Part shown: positions 15,229-22,812 of the stretch, piece after piece
How the letters are laid out: every line of letters starts with the position of its first letter
Numbering within the stretch: position 1 is the first letter of the stretch
IMG/VR virus record: IMGVR_UViG_3300032132_000004
Span: 1 to 64,000 of that record
Length of the DNA: 64,000 nt
Source: a virus
Strand: one strand, 5' to 3'
The notes under the pieces: generated by a model
Told to the model about the DNA's origin: nothing
What the model saw: the letters and a program-made list of their open reading frames with translations, nothing else
The model's database searches: none
Position numbers and translations under genes: made by a program

Positions 15229-15639
15229 CTAAGCTTCGTGTTTAGAGATGTCTTCGGATGTAATAACGCTTTCTTCTATAATAGGAGCACCAGACAGTTC
15301 TGATTCAATCAGATTTGTGTCTGCGAGTTTAACGTTTCCGTCCTCGTCCTCAATAACAGTGATACCTGAGGCAGCAAGCTCTTCCTTGTTTTCAGAAGCG
15401 TACTTCTGCATCAAGCCTGCAAGCTGCTGGTTCATGGCTTCAATGCCAGTAACAAAAACAACTCTAATGAACTCTTCTGAGGAAGTTCCCTCGGGCTTTA
15501 CTACAGCCTCAAAGTTCTTAAAAGAGGTTGCCTCGTCCTTCGATAGTTTAATTGATAATTTCATACGTCCCTTACTCCGTTCATCTGATCTAATTTTCCA
15601 AGTACTTACGTCTAGTTTAATTGAGTTCTCGGGTTCCAT
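15229..15639 (-). CDS. Hypothetical protein
   Basis: A 136-residue acidic protein of no family I recognise. The first half is charged with basic patches (KIRSDERSKGRMKLSIKLSK); the second half is acidic and Glu/Ser-rich, probably unstructured, ending ITSEDISKHEA. There are no membrane segments or cysteines. It is transcribed with the thioredoxin-like gene. Its start has no Shine-Dalgarno and a TATAAT box 6 bases upstream, facing the divergent nuclease gene. Charged small proteins near the sigma gene in T4 include gp33-type co-activators, but I see no motif for that. Confidence 0.6.
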   Translation of the reverse strand: MEPENSIKLDVSTWKIRSDERSKGRMKLSIKLSKDEATSFKNFEAVVKPEGTSSEEFIRVVFVTGIEAMNQQLAGLMQKYASENKEELAASGITVIEDEDGNVKLADTNLIESELSGAPIIEESVITSEDISKHEA

Positions 15640-15644
15640 CTTGC

Positions 15645-15650
15645 TATTAT
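15645..15650 (+). promoter_or_regulatory. TATTAT box 5 nt before the ATG at 15656
   Basis: The plus strand reads CTATTATAGTAT and then ATG; no Shine-Dalgarno is present. It is divergent with the box at 15646-15651. Confidence 0.45.
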
Positions 15651-15651
15651 A
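15646..15651 (-). promoter_or_regulatory. TATAAT box 6 nt before the ATG at 15639
   Basis: The minus strand reads CTATAATAGCAAG and then ATG. It shares its core with the plus-strand TATTAT box (15645-15650) that precedes the nuclease gene. Confidence 0.45.
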
Positions 15652-15655
15652 GTAT

Positions 15656-16183
15656 ATGTCTACAGAAATTAATGATGATTATGATATTTCTTCACTAAAG
15701 AAGAAAAAGAAAAAGAATAGTAGAGCCAAGGGCAGCACCTTTGAAAGGGATATTGCTAAGCTACTTAATAAAAGATTCAATACATCCACCTTTGCAAGAA
15801 CACCTGGGTCAGGAGCCTTTGCTTCTACCCATACCTTACCAGAGCACCTACAAATCCATGGAGATCTAATCACTCCTGCTAACTTCAAGTATTGTCTAGA
15901 GTGTAAGAAGGGGTACAACAAAGAGAGCCTATACAGTCTATTCAATTATAGCTCAGACACATGGAAGTTCATTGAGCAAGCTGGGAAAGATGCGAAGAGA
16001 GCAGGAAAAGTACCCATGGTAATATTTAAACAAGATAGACGAGAAATATTAGCAATCGTGCCCTCTTATATTATATACTTAAATAACTTAAAGAGTATAG
16101 AGATACAAAAAGAAGACAGTAAGTATAGAATATACCTTCTAAAGGATCTACTTAAAGAGGAAGACTATGCTTGGATTGATTGA
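15656..16183 (+). CDS. PD-(D/E)XK nuclease, putative Holliday-junction resolvase
   Basis: A 175-residue basic protein. After a lysine-rich N-terminus it shows KGSTFERDIAKLLNKRF, ARTPGSGAF, HGDLITP and YCLECKKGY. The Glu of FERD, the Asp of HGDLI and the E-x-K of LECKKG in this order are the catalytic pattern of PD-(D/E)XK nucleases, and the G-S-G-A-F element is typical of phage resolvase-like members of the family. It likely cuts branched recombination or replication intermediates before packaging. It is on the plus strand, and its 3' end overlaps the convergent 906-residue gene by 32 bases. Confidence 0.75.
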   Translation: MSTEINDDYDISSLKKKKKKNSRAKGSTFERDIAKLLNKRFNTSTFARTPGSGAFASTHTLPEHLQIHGDLITPANFKYCLECKKGYNKESLYSLFNYSSDTWKFIEQAGKDAKRAGKVPMVIFKQDRREILAIVPSYIIYLNNLKSIEIQKEDSKYRIYLLKDLLKEEDYAWID

Positions 16184-18872
16184 GAATAGATTCTAATAGA
16201 TTCATCTGTCCTCTAAGGAATTGATGGAGTGTGCTCTCTTCTTGCTCCTTTTCAAAGGTCTTCGCATGTTCTACTTTCTTAGCAATTTTAGAAGCCTGAT
16301 CCTTTCTAATTTTCCCTGACATAGTTGCATTACCTTTAGATCTTTCTAGATTAACTTGGTATTCAATATCTTGCATCGTGCCAGTAGCATCCTTACATTT
16401 AAACTTAAACACATAGGTTAGTCCTCTAGGTTCAATTACTAATGGATTACCCTTACTCGTCCTGGCTTTTCCTATAGCCCTAAGAATATCATTCTGGTTA
16501 AGAACCATAGTATGACCTTCTACTGATTCTTGGGTTACTATCTGCCCAAGTTCAGACTGCTCCATGATAGTAGCCCCAGCCATCTTACAAAGAGCATCTC
16601 TAGCTCCTTTCTTTTTAACAGGATCATCGCTTTTTAAATCTGTTGAAAGTGTGTGTCGTATGTAATCTCGTTTTAAAGCTTCTTCAGCTTTCTTTCTAAG
16701 CTTTTTTGCTTTTGGAGTATCTCCTTCAAGAGATACTCTCTCTCTTATAGTTTTAGGGTTATCATCACTTACCTCAGAGGTAGGATCGTAGTTCTTGTTA
16801 GGGACTTCTTTTGTACATATCTTATAAAAAAGGGAACCTTTTTGTCCATACTCAAAGTTAGCAATAGCGAACTTGGCAACAGCGGTTGCGGCTAGGGATG
16901 GATCAGTGACCTGAAGAGTTCCATTCTCATCTACATACCTTGCTCTTTCTGATATAGAATCAAGAGTATTATAAGTAGTTTGAATATCTCTAAGGTAGTC
17001 AGAAACAGATGTATCATCTTCAGCAAAACCTAAAGAGGAAACGTTGAGCTTTTCGTAAAAATCTTTCTGATTAGGAGGTAGGCTTGCGCCTGTTAGTACA
17101 TCTCCCATAGCTATACTAATAGCTCTGTCAAGGGAAAGATCTCCAAACTTAATAGTATTACCTCTAGATAATTTATTCCCTGCATTTAATAGATGTATTT
17201 CTATTTCATTATTATCAATACTAATCCCTAGATTATTTAAAGATGCTTCTATATTAGGTTTGAGTGTTTTTGATGCATTATAATACCAGCCCGAAGGAGA
17301 TAGGGACGTAACATTATCTTTTGTCAAAAGAAGCTGTCCCGCATTCTTCTTAGCACGCCCCAAACCTTCTTCTCCTTCATAAACGAAAAAGTTATCTACT
17401 TTACCTGCAAGCGTTTGTGCTCTACCTCCCGCGACAATCTCATCAGCTTCCAGCGCATGTATTAATGACGCAGTTTGCACCATCATATTTTGGAATAGAG
17501 TTTTGACTTTTTGGATATCTGATAAAGCAGTAAGTTGCTTGTTTACTTCCGACACAGTAGGATATGCTTTAATATCAATAGCCATATCTGCCATAGGAGT
17601 GTTCCCAGCAAATGTTGTTAGTTCTTTTTTAGTTTCCTTTAGCTCATTACTGAATGAGTCTAATGCCTGTTCCAGAATTTCCTTTTTGTTTGTTCTTAGA
17701 GAAGATAGCACACGCACCATTACTCCCATAAACGATTCGTTGAAGCGTCCCTTTGTTTCGTTTTCTGCATTAGTTCCTGGGAACTTATGCTGCTCAAGAT
17801 CACAGTTAAAACTGTCCAGCATAGCTTTATGAAAGCTTCCCTTTTCTAAAACAACACCTTCAACACCAAACTCTTCATCGTTATTAAGATTTTCAGCACG
17901 ATCAGTAAAAAGAACTATCTTGTTACTACCAACTAATCCCACTCTTTTCTTTACTTCATCGCAATTAGCATTTCCTTTTGGATCTAAACTAGTAGTCATT
18001 AACTCCAAAAGTTCGAGATTAGTCTTGAAGACATCAAGGTACATCTCTTCCCCAATATCTTCTTTAATCATATTACCTGATGCATCAAAACCAGCAAAAC
18101 CTACCCCATGAAATAGTTTTGATTCTATACTCTTTTTATTAGAGCCTCCAATATACTGAAGCATATTGACATCGCCCTTGCAGATATAATCTGGTAGACC
18201 TCGCACTGAGCCTTCTTCATCCTCAGTATCATCGCCGCACAACTCTTTCAGCTTTCTCATAGCTTCTTGCTGTACCCCTATTATATCATTAGCCAATGAA
18301 GCTAACTCAGGTTTACTATTTATTAAAGACCCTAGGGTATTTAATCTTTTCTGAAGGAGTTCTTCCTCACGTTCCTGTCTGATATGTTCAGTAACGTCCG
18401 CATCTATATCTGCTTGCCCCTCCATAAAGTATTTAATTAATTGCTTCCATCCCTTAGAATCCGTAATCGGAGTTCCATCTGCCTTAGCTAGTGCCATAGG
18501 CCGTTGAGCACCAAAGACTAGACTTATACTTGCAGCTACTATAGGTTGTTGGGGATCTTCTTGGTCAGTCTTAGCCTGATCGGCGTCACCAGTCACAATC
18601 TTATTCCCCACCACTCTTCCCTTTTGGCTAGGGTGCCTTATAGGGGTTTCATAAGCATATGGCTCTCCACCCTTTACTGCAAACTCGACAACATCAGCAT
18701 AACTTTTGCCCTCACCATCAGCAATAACTTTTTTAGCCTGTTCCTCAGCGGCAGCCAGCTTCTCTGGGTCTTCCCCAGACTTCTCCTTATCTTCCTCACT
18801 AAGATAAGTAAGCTTAAACTTCCTTTTCTTAAGTCTATCGTAGCTCTCTAGTAGTTCTGAGAAGTAGTCCAT
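16152..18872 (-). CDS. Large protein of unknown function (possible virion-internal protein)
   Basis: A 906-residue, soluble, Lys/Glu-rich and mainly helical protein with no motif I recognise, no signal peptide and no membrane segments. It has an N-terminal charged part (SEEDKEKSGEDPEKLAAAEE), a middle region with short Ala/Leu-rich helices, and a C-terminal tail of basic helices (KIRKDQASKIAKKVEHAK). It stands alone after the tail-tube gene and its terminator, with its own TATAAT box 5 bases before the ATG, so it is expressed as a separate unit. Size and position recall virion-internal or ejected proteins of large phages, but that is inference. Its end overlaps the convergent nuclease gene. 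Confidence 0.65.
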   Translation of the reverse strand: MDYFSELLESYDRLKKRKFKLTYLSEEDKEKSGEDPEKLAAAEEQAKKVIADGEGKSYADVVEFAVKGGEPYAYETPIRHPSQKGRVVGNKIVTGDADQAKTDQEDPQQPIVAASISLVFGAQRPMALAKADGTPITDSKGWKQLIKYFMEGQADIDADVTEHIRQEREEELLQKRLNTLGSLINSKPELASLANDIIGVQQEAMRKLKELCGDDTEDEEGSVRGLPDYICKGDVNMLQYIGGSNKKSIESKLFHGVGFAGFDASGNMIKEDIGEEMYLDVFKTNLELLELMTTSLDPKGNANCDEVKKRVGLVGSNKIVLFTDRAENLNNDEEFGVEGVVLEKGSFHKAMLDSFNCDLEQHKFPGTNAENETKGRFNESFMGVMVRVLSSLRTNKKEILEQALDSFSNELKETKKELTTFAGNTPMADMAIDIKAYPTVSEVNKQLTALSDIQKVKTLFQNMMVQTASLIHALEADEIVAGGRAQTLAGKVDNFFVYEGEEGLGRAKKNAGQLLLTKDNVTSLSPSGWYYNASKTLKPNIEASLNNLGISIDNNEIEIHLLNAGNKLSRGNTIKFGDLSLDRAISIAMGDVLTGASLPPNQKDFYEKLNVSSLGFAEDDTSVSDYLRDIQTTYNTLDSISERARYVDENGTLQVTDPSLAATAVAKFAIANFEYGQKGSLFYKICTKEVPNKNYDPTSEVSDDNPKTIRERVSLEGDTPKAKKLRKKAEEALKRDYIRHTLSTDLKSDDPVKKKGARDALCKMAGATIMEQSELGQIVTQESVEGHTMVLNQNDILRAIGKARTSKGNPLVIEPRGLTYVFKFKCKDATGTMQDIEYQVNLERSKGNATMSGKIRKDQASKIAKKVEHAKTFEKEQEESTLHQFLRGQMNLLESILNQSKHSLPL

Positions 18873-18877
18873 AGTAC

Positions 18878-18883
18878 ATTATA
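18878..18883 (-). promoter_or_regulatory. TATAAT box 5 nt before the ATG at 18872
   Basis: The minus strand reads CTATAATGTACT and then ATG of the 906-residue gene; no Shine-Dalgarno is present. It lies directly downstream of a strong hairpin (18897-18928), so this is the clearest isolated promoter of the series. Confidence 0.5.
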
Positions 18884-18896
18884 GCTAAGTACAACA

Positions 18897-18928
18897 GGCT
18901 CAGTCTGATCTAAATAACAGACTGAGCC
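18897..18928 (-). terminator. Probable terminator after the tail-tube gene
   Basis: An 11-bp perfect stem (GGCTCAGTCTG with CAGACTGAGCC) around a 10-base loop, followed on the minus strand by a moderately T-rich stretch. It lies between the tail-tube stop (18953) and the promoter of the 906-residue gene. The weak T tract leaves room for it being an RNA-processing hairpin. Confidence 0.6.
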
Positions 18929-18952
18929 CAAGTAGATGCATCCTGATTCTAA

Positions 18953-19546
18953 TTAGGATGGGTTAGAGTAGTTGAACGAATTCATGAAATCGTACTTGAA
19001 GTTCACAGTAAGTTGGTGGAACTGGTTGGTAGAGTAATTGAATTCAGAAGCAGACCAAGATGTGGGGTACACTCCGTAAAGTTCTACAACAGAGTGTGGG
19101 ACTAGAGTGTTGTCTAGTTGAACAACCTCAACCTTGTCTGCTTTAAAAGATGTTCCTGCAAGACCTCCTGGCTGAGAGTTCTTAGTCATTTGTCCCGTGA
19201 TAGGATCGTAAACACTTCGGAAGTAACGGAAGAGATCAGATGCTGTTTCCCTAAGATAAAGGTTGTCGAAGTCTACGGACAGTTCACCTGGGGTAGTCTT
19301 ACCAGGGTAATGAACTTTGTCGTTAACTCTATCAATTACGATAGCTTCGTTCTTAATCTCAAGACCCGTAATCTTTTTAGCAGCTAGAGTTAGATCAGTT
19401 TCGTTAGTAACATCAGCAGGTAGCCCGTGAAAATGAATTTCGAATTGATAAGCTCTTACTGAATCTAGATCAGTAGAGATAGTAGGAAGGCCTTGACCAG
19501 GGGTGAACTGCCGTCCATATTTATCCTTGTAGTATGATTTTGCCAT
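18953..19546 (-). CDS. gp19: Tail tube protein, gp19-like
   Basis: A 197-residue protein that stacks as hexameric rings to form the inner tail tube. The recognisable tube features are an N-terminal arm (DLDSVRAYQFEIHFHG), a central FKADKVEVVQLDN strand pair and VELYGVYPTSWSASEFN followed by QLTVNFKYDF, the hallmark end of T4-type tail tube proteins. The length is close to T4 gp19 (163). It follows the sheath gene by 11 bases, with an AAGGG ribosome site. The hairpin at 18897-18928 ends the transcript. Confidence 0.9.
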   Translation of the reverse strand: MAKSYYKDKYGRQFTPGQGLPTISTDLDSVRAYQFEIHFHGLPADVTNETDLTLAAKKITGLEIKNEAIVIDRVNDKVHYPGKTTPGELSVDFDNLYLRETASDLFRYFRSVYDPITGQMTKNSQPGGLAGTSFKADKVEVVQLDNTLVPHSVVELYGVYPTSWSASEFNYSTNQFHQLTVNFKYDFMNSFNYSNPS

Positions 19547-19557
19547 TTATATTACCC

Positions 19558-21747
19558 TTATAGGTTTCCTAGTTGAGCACTCTGGTTTGTAAGATTGACC
19601 TCAAAGATGAGCATCTCAGCAGTTTTAGTAGGCTTGATTAGAACCTTAGTCCAAAGCTCGTTTCGATCCACTCTAACAGGAGTGTTAGTTGTTTCATCAC
19701 AAACTACACGGAACTCAGTGATACCCCTTCTTCTTCGAATGTTATCAAGGAAGGGATTAAGTACGCCTTCTATTTGTGCCCAAGTAAATTCATCGTTAGC
19801 TTCGAACACAAATCTTTGAGTTGCAGCTAGGATAATTTTTCTTATGTAGATCATTAGTCTACGGATATTGATTCTATCCAGGGCTGAAGCAGAACGTTGA
19901 GTAGTTCTTTGTCCGAAGATAGTAATACCTTGTTGAGGGAAGGCTACGATTGGGTTAACCACATTGCCTCCGCTGTAAAGGCTATCACGATCACCTTGGT
20001 TAAGTTTGACTTCTACCTCGGTAGGCTTAGTGAGTCTACCTCTTCGGAATCCAGCAGGAGCAGCCCAGCTATCAGCTACGGCATCAGTTAGTGCCATCTG
20101 ACGAGCAGCAAAGATGGAAGGATCATACCAGCGGTCCTTACCATCGAAGGTGCTGAATACTTTTACCCAAGGCCAGTGAATAGCTGCATATGAACTATTA
20201 ATAGAAGCGGTTCTAGAACCACCCGTAGTCGAGGATCTACCGTTACTCCAATCAATAGCATCTTGAACAGTTCCTACTGCGACAGGAGGAGACACAAGAG
20301 CTAAGAAGTTTTGTGTAGTTTCCGCCAAAGTAATGAGATTATTCTGTACATTTTGAGTCTGGATGCCTGGGACTAGTGCGATACCGATGTTGAGGATATC
20401 GTCATCTAAAGCTTGCATACCTGTTTTAGGCTCAACAGCATTAGAACCGATGAGAGCAGTATCCTGAGCAGTGCCGCCAGGATCTCCATTAGTCCCTCCT
20501 GCTAAGCTAGTAGCTGCGGCAGGAAGTAGTTTAAGGAAGATAGGTCCGTTAAGAACGGATCTAGATACAGGAGTTACGGACAGGGTATTATCTACAGAAG
20601 GAATATTCCACTGAGAAGTAGTCAAAAATCCAGTATCTCCTAGTAGAGTTCCTAAGTGTCCTGTGAAACTTGCAAGCTCAGCAGCAGTAGCATCAGCACC
20701 ATCTTTAACCAAGTTACCTTTGATAATGTCAGAAGTAGTATTAGTTTCCCCTGTATTAATTACAGTTTCAAGGAAATTACCTGATCCAACAAAGCTTGTT
20801 TTAAATGTTTCCGCTGCTGTGCCGTTTTGATTAACAACCACATTACAATTTTTAGAACCTAAGGAATTTAATGTAATACTGTTTCCACTTGTGCTTCCAT
20901 CTGATTTAGTACCACCATTATATCCTGCTCCAGGGTGGAGAGATTCAATCACATAAGCAGCAGAGTCTGTGCCTGTAGAAAGAATAGTACTTCCGTATAC
21001 TCGCACGGCAGAAGCAATAGCACCAGAAGCTCCAAAAGAACTATTAGATCCTGAACCTGCGTAGACTGCGTGAAGAGCAGACACGCCATTGACTGCTGAG
21101 AAAGTAGTTGAACTACAAGCTGACATGCTCATAGATGCCCCTGAGCCAGCAAAAGACCCGACTACTGCTCCAGATAGACCTAAAGCAGTAGCGCCTGTTC
21201 CTGCTTCTCCGTCATAAAAAACTCCAACCTTATCAGAATCAAGACCTCCACCAATAATCTTACGTAATGCTTCTGCTTGGCTAACCGCTGTACCCGCAGG
21301 GATAGAAAAGTCTTTACCTTGGCTAGAGTTATCTGTAAATTGTGCTATACCATCATTATTGTATACCTGAATACGCAAGGTAAGAGGAGTAGCTACTCCA
21401 TGTCCTTCGCTCACTGAAGCAGCACCAGAAACAATAACTGCTGGGCAGGATCCAATACTCATAGTAGCAGAAGCATCAAGAGCACCATCAGCGGCTCTTA
21501 CATAATAAACAGAGTTAGTCTGCTCTAGAATTTCTAGAGCACCCTCAATACCTTGGCCTGTAAGGTTTTCGCTAGGTTCCCCGAAAGTAGAAACGAGGTT
21601 GTTTTGGCTAGTAATTAAAGTAGCTTTGTTTGTAGGACCTTTGGATGCAAAGCCTACTATACCAACAATAGACGTATTAATAGAGGGTGCATACTCTGAG
21701 ATATCTTTTTCAATAACGTAAACACCGGGACTAACAAAATTAACCAT
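19558..21747 (-). CDS. gp18: Tail sheath protein, gp18-like
   Basis: A 729-residue contractile sheath subunit. It starts MVNFVSPGVYVIEKDIS, the typical sheath opening, with a GIVGFASKGP segment soon after. The C-terminal core has FGQRTTQ and INIRRLMIYIRKIILAATQRFVF, then a final beta-rich domain. The Gly/Ser/Ala-rich middle (about 160-460) is an inserted protruding domain and shows many repeats of small residues. The length is similar to T4 gp18 (659). It is transcribed just ahead of the tube gene. Confidence 0.93.
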   Translation of the reverse strand: MVNFVSPGVYVIEKDISEYAPSINTSIVGIVGFASKGPTNKATLITSQNNLVSTFGEPSENLTGQGIEGALEILEQTNSVYYVRAADGALDASATMSIGSCPAVIVSGAASVSEGHGVATPLTLRIQVYNNDGIAQFTDNSSQGKDFSIPAGTAVSQAEALRKIIGGGLDSDKVGVFYDGEAGTGATALGLSGAVVGSFAGSGASMSMSACSSTTFSAVNGVSALHAVYAGSGSNSSFGASGAIASAVRVYGSTILSTGTDSAAYVIESLHPGAGYNGGTKSDGSTSGNSITLNSLGSKNCNVVVNQNGTAAETFKTSFVGSGNFLETVINTGETNTTSDIIKGNLVKDGADATAAELASFTGHLGTLLGDTGFLTTSQWNIPSVDNTLSVTPVSRSVLNGPIFLKLLPAAATSLAGGTNGDPGGTAQDTALIGSNAVEPKTGMQALDDDILNIGIALVPGIQTQNVQNNLITLAETTQNFLALVSPPVAVGTVQDAIDWSNGRSSTTGGSRTASINSSYAAIHWPWVKVFSTFDGKDRWYDPSIFAARQMALTDAVADSWAAPAGFRRGRLTKPTEVEVKLNQGDRDSLYSGGNVVNPIVAFPQQGITIFGQRTTQRSASALDRINIRRLMIYIRKIILAATQRFVFEANDEFTWAQIEGVLNPFLDNIRRRRGITEFRVVCDETTNTPVRVDRNELWTKVLIKPTKTAEMLIFEVNLTNQSAQLGNL

Positions 21748-21757
21748 AATTTAACTC

Positions 21758-21934
21758 CTATGCGTTGGAAATCTTAAACTGCCTTCTGCGGTGAAGGGTC
21801 TTAATCTGCTCTGTGATGTAAGGTTCAGGAACTACAATACTTTCTCCTGGCTTCATATTACGTTCTTTGCATCCTTTTTCTGTGTTAAAGTATACGGTAA
21901 TAGATTGGAGACTATCGTTTTTTACAACTTTCAT
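21758..21934 (-). CDS. Small hypothetical protein upstream of the sheath gene
   Basis: A 58-residue protein beginning MKVVKNDSLQSITVYFN, with a central MKPGESIVVPEPYITEQIK segment and a basic C-terminus. The P-G-E-S-I-V-V-P wording looks like a small beta-hairpin and helix unit seen near tail genes. I chose the ATG at 21934, because AGGAAAG lies just upstream, over a longer frame that begins at 22000. A TATTAT box (21950-21955) precedes it by 15 bases, so unlike the leaderless starts this mRNA would have a short leader. Its function is unknown; the position suggests a minor tail component. Confidence 0.55.
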   Translation of the reverse strand: MKVVKNDSLQSITVYFNTEKGCKERNMKPGESIVVPEPYITEQIKTLHRRRQFKISNA

Positions 21935-21949
21935 AAGTAATTCTTTCCT

Positions 21950-21955
21950 ATAATA
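21950..21955 (-). promoter_or_regulatory. TATTAT box ahead of the small tail gene and sheath (possible promoter)
   Basis: The minus strand reads TATTATAGGAAAG, then 8 bases, then ATG at 21934. The box resembles the other AT boxes, but a Shine-Dalgarno follows it, so this is a weaker promoter candidate. Confidence 0.35.
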
Positions 21956-21990
21956 TGTACTACAGAGAATAGTGTTTTTTGAAAACTTTT

Positions 21991-22806
21991 TTATCCACAC
22001 CCATTATTGATTGTAACCCTAATGGTATGGGTGCTGTTGTTCTCATCAGGCTCTGTAGTGGTGTTGTGGATATCAGCATAGATTCCAAACACATACTCTT
22101 CTTGGTCTACTTGGTATAAATCATTATACTCAAAGACTCCTGATATCTCTTGACCTGGGGCTAGACCAGCCACATCATGCTGTGCTACTAGCTCAGAAGG
22201 GGGGTTAAAAGGTATGGAAGCTACGGTTAGGACAGCAGTAGCAGGAGCATCCTCTGGGTTTAGGAATCTCCAAAAGCCTACTACAAAAGGCTGTGCTGCA
22301 TCGTTCCCTGTGTTCCTAACAGTGTAGGAATACTGTACAGTGTCAGGCCTTTCCAAGCTAATATTAGCTAGCTGAATAGGGTTTGTTCCTTCCCAGCAAT
22401 GAAAACGTGCTGCGGGCATATTGATAGGAGGGTAATGACCTTGCCCAGAGGCGGCTAAGAGCAGCTTGTCAGCAGCAAAGGTGGTCACCTGTAGGTCTGC
22501 CTTAGGAGCCTCTCCAGTGGTGTTAGAATCGCCTGCAAAGCCTGTACCCGCTGTGACCCTCGTTTGGCCTGCGATGGTCCTAGGGGCCGCGTGAGGGCTC
22601 TTACCGTGCGAGGTAATGGCATCCCCCTGTAGGGACACTTTCATACCCTCTACAAAGACGTTCTGAGAGCCAGGACCAATAATCAAACCCCCTGCTGTGT
22701 CATTCTCGACACGGCTAACCCCTTTTCCTTCTATAGTAACTCTACTACTTCCAGTTTGAGGATGCCCACACGAAGCAGGGGTTCCTTGTACACTAATATC
22801 AGGCAT
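21991..22806 (-). CDS. PAAR-type spike tip protein with CARDB-like domain
   Basis: A 271-residue protein. The first about 95 residues show the short-strand repeats of a PAAR cone (TPASCGHPQTG, then VFVEGMKVSLQGDAITSH), including Cys13 and His15 candidates for the metal site at the tip. Residues about 105-271 resemble a CARDB/Ig-like domain (VQYSYTVRNTGND, then GFWRFLNPE), a beta-sandwich used for adhesion. Together this would cap the tail spike and carry an exposed binding domain. It is the last gene before the two large adhesin or fibre genes. Confidence 0.6.
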   Translation of the reverse strand: MPDISVQGTPASCGHPQTGSSRVTIEGKGVSRVENDTAGGLIIGPGSQNVFVEGMKVSLQGDAITSHGKSPHAAPRTIAGQTRVTAGTGFAGDSNTTGEAPKADLQVTTFAADKLLLAASGQGHYPPINMPAARFHCWEGTNPIQLANISLERPDTVQYSYTVRNTGNDAAQPFVVGFWRFLNPEDAPATAVLTVASIPFNPPSELVAQHDVAGLAPGQEISGVFEYNDLYQVDQEEYVFGIYADIHNTTTEPDENNSTHTIRVTINNGCG

Positions 22807-22812
22807 TATTGA

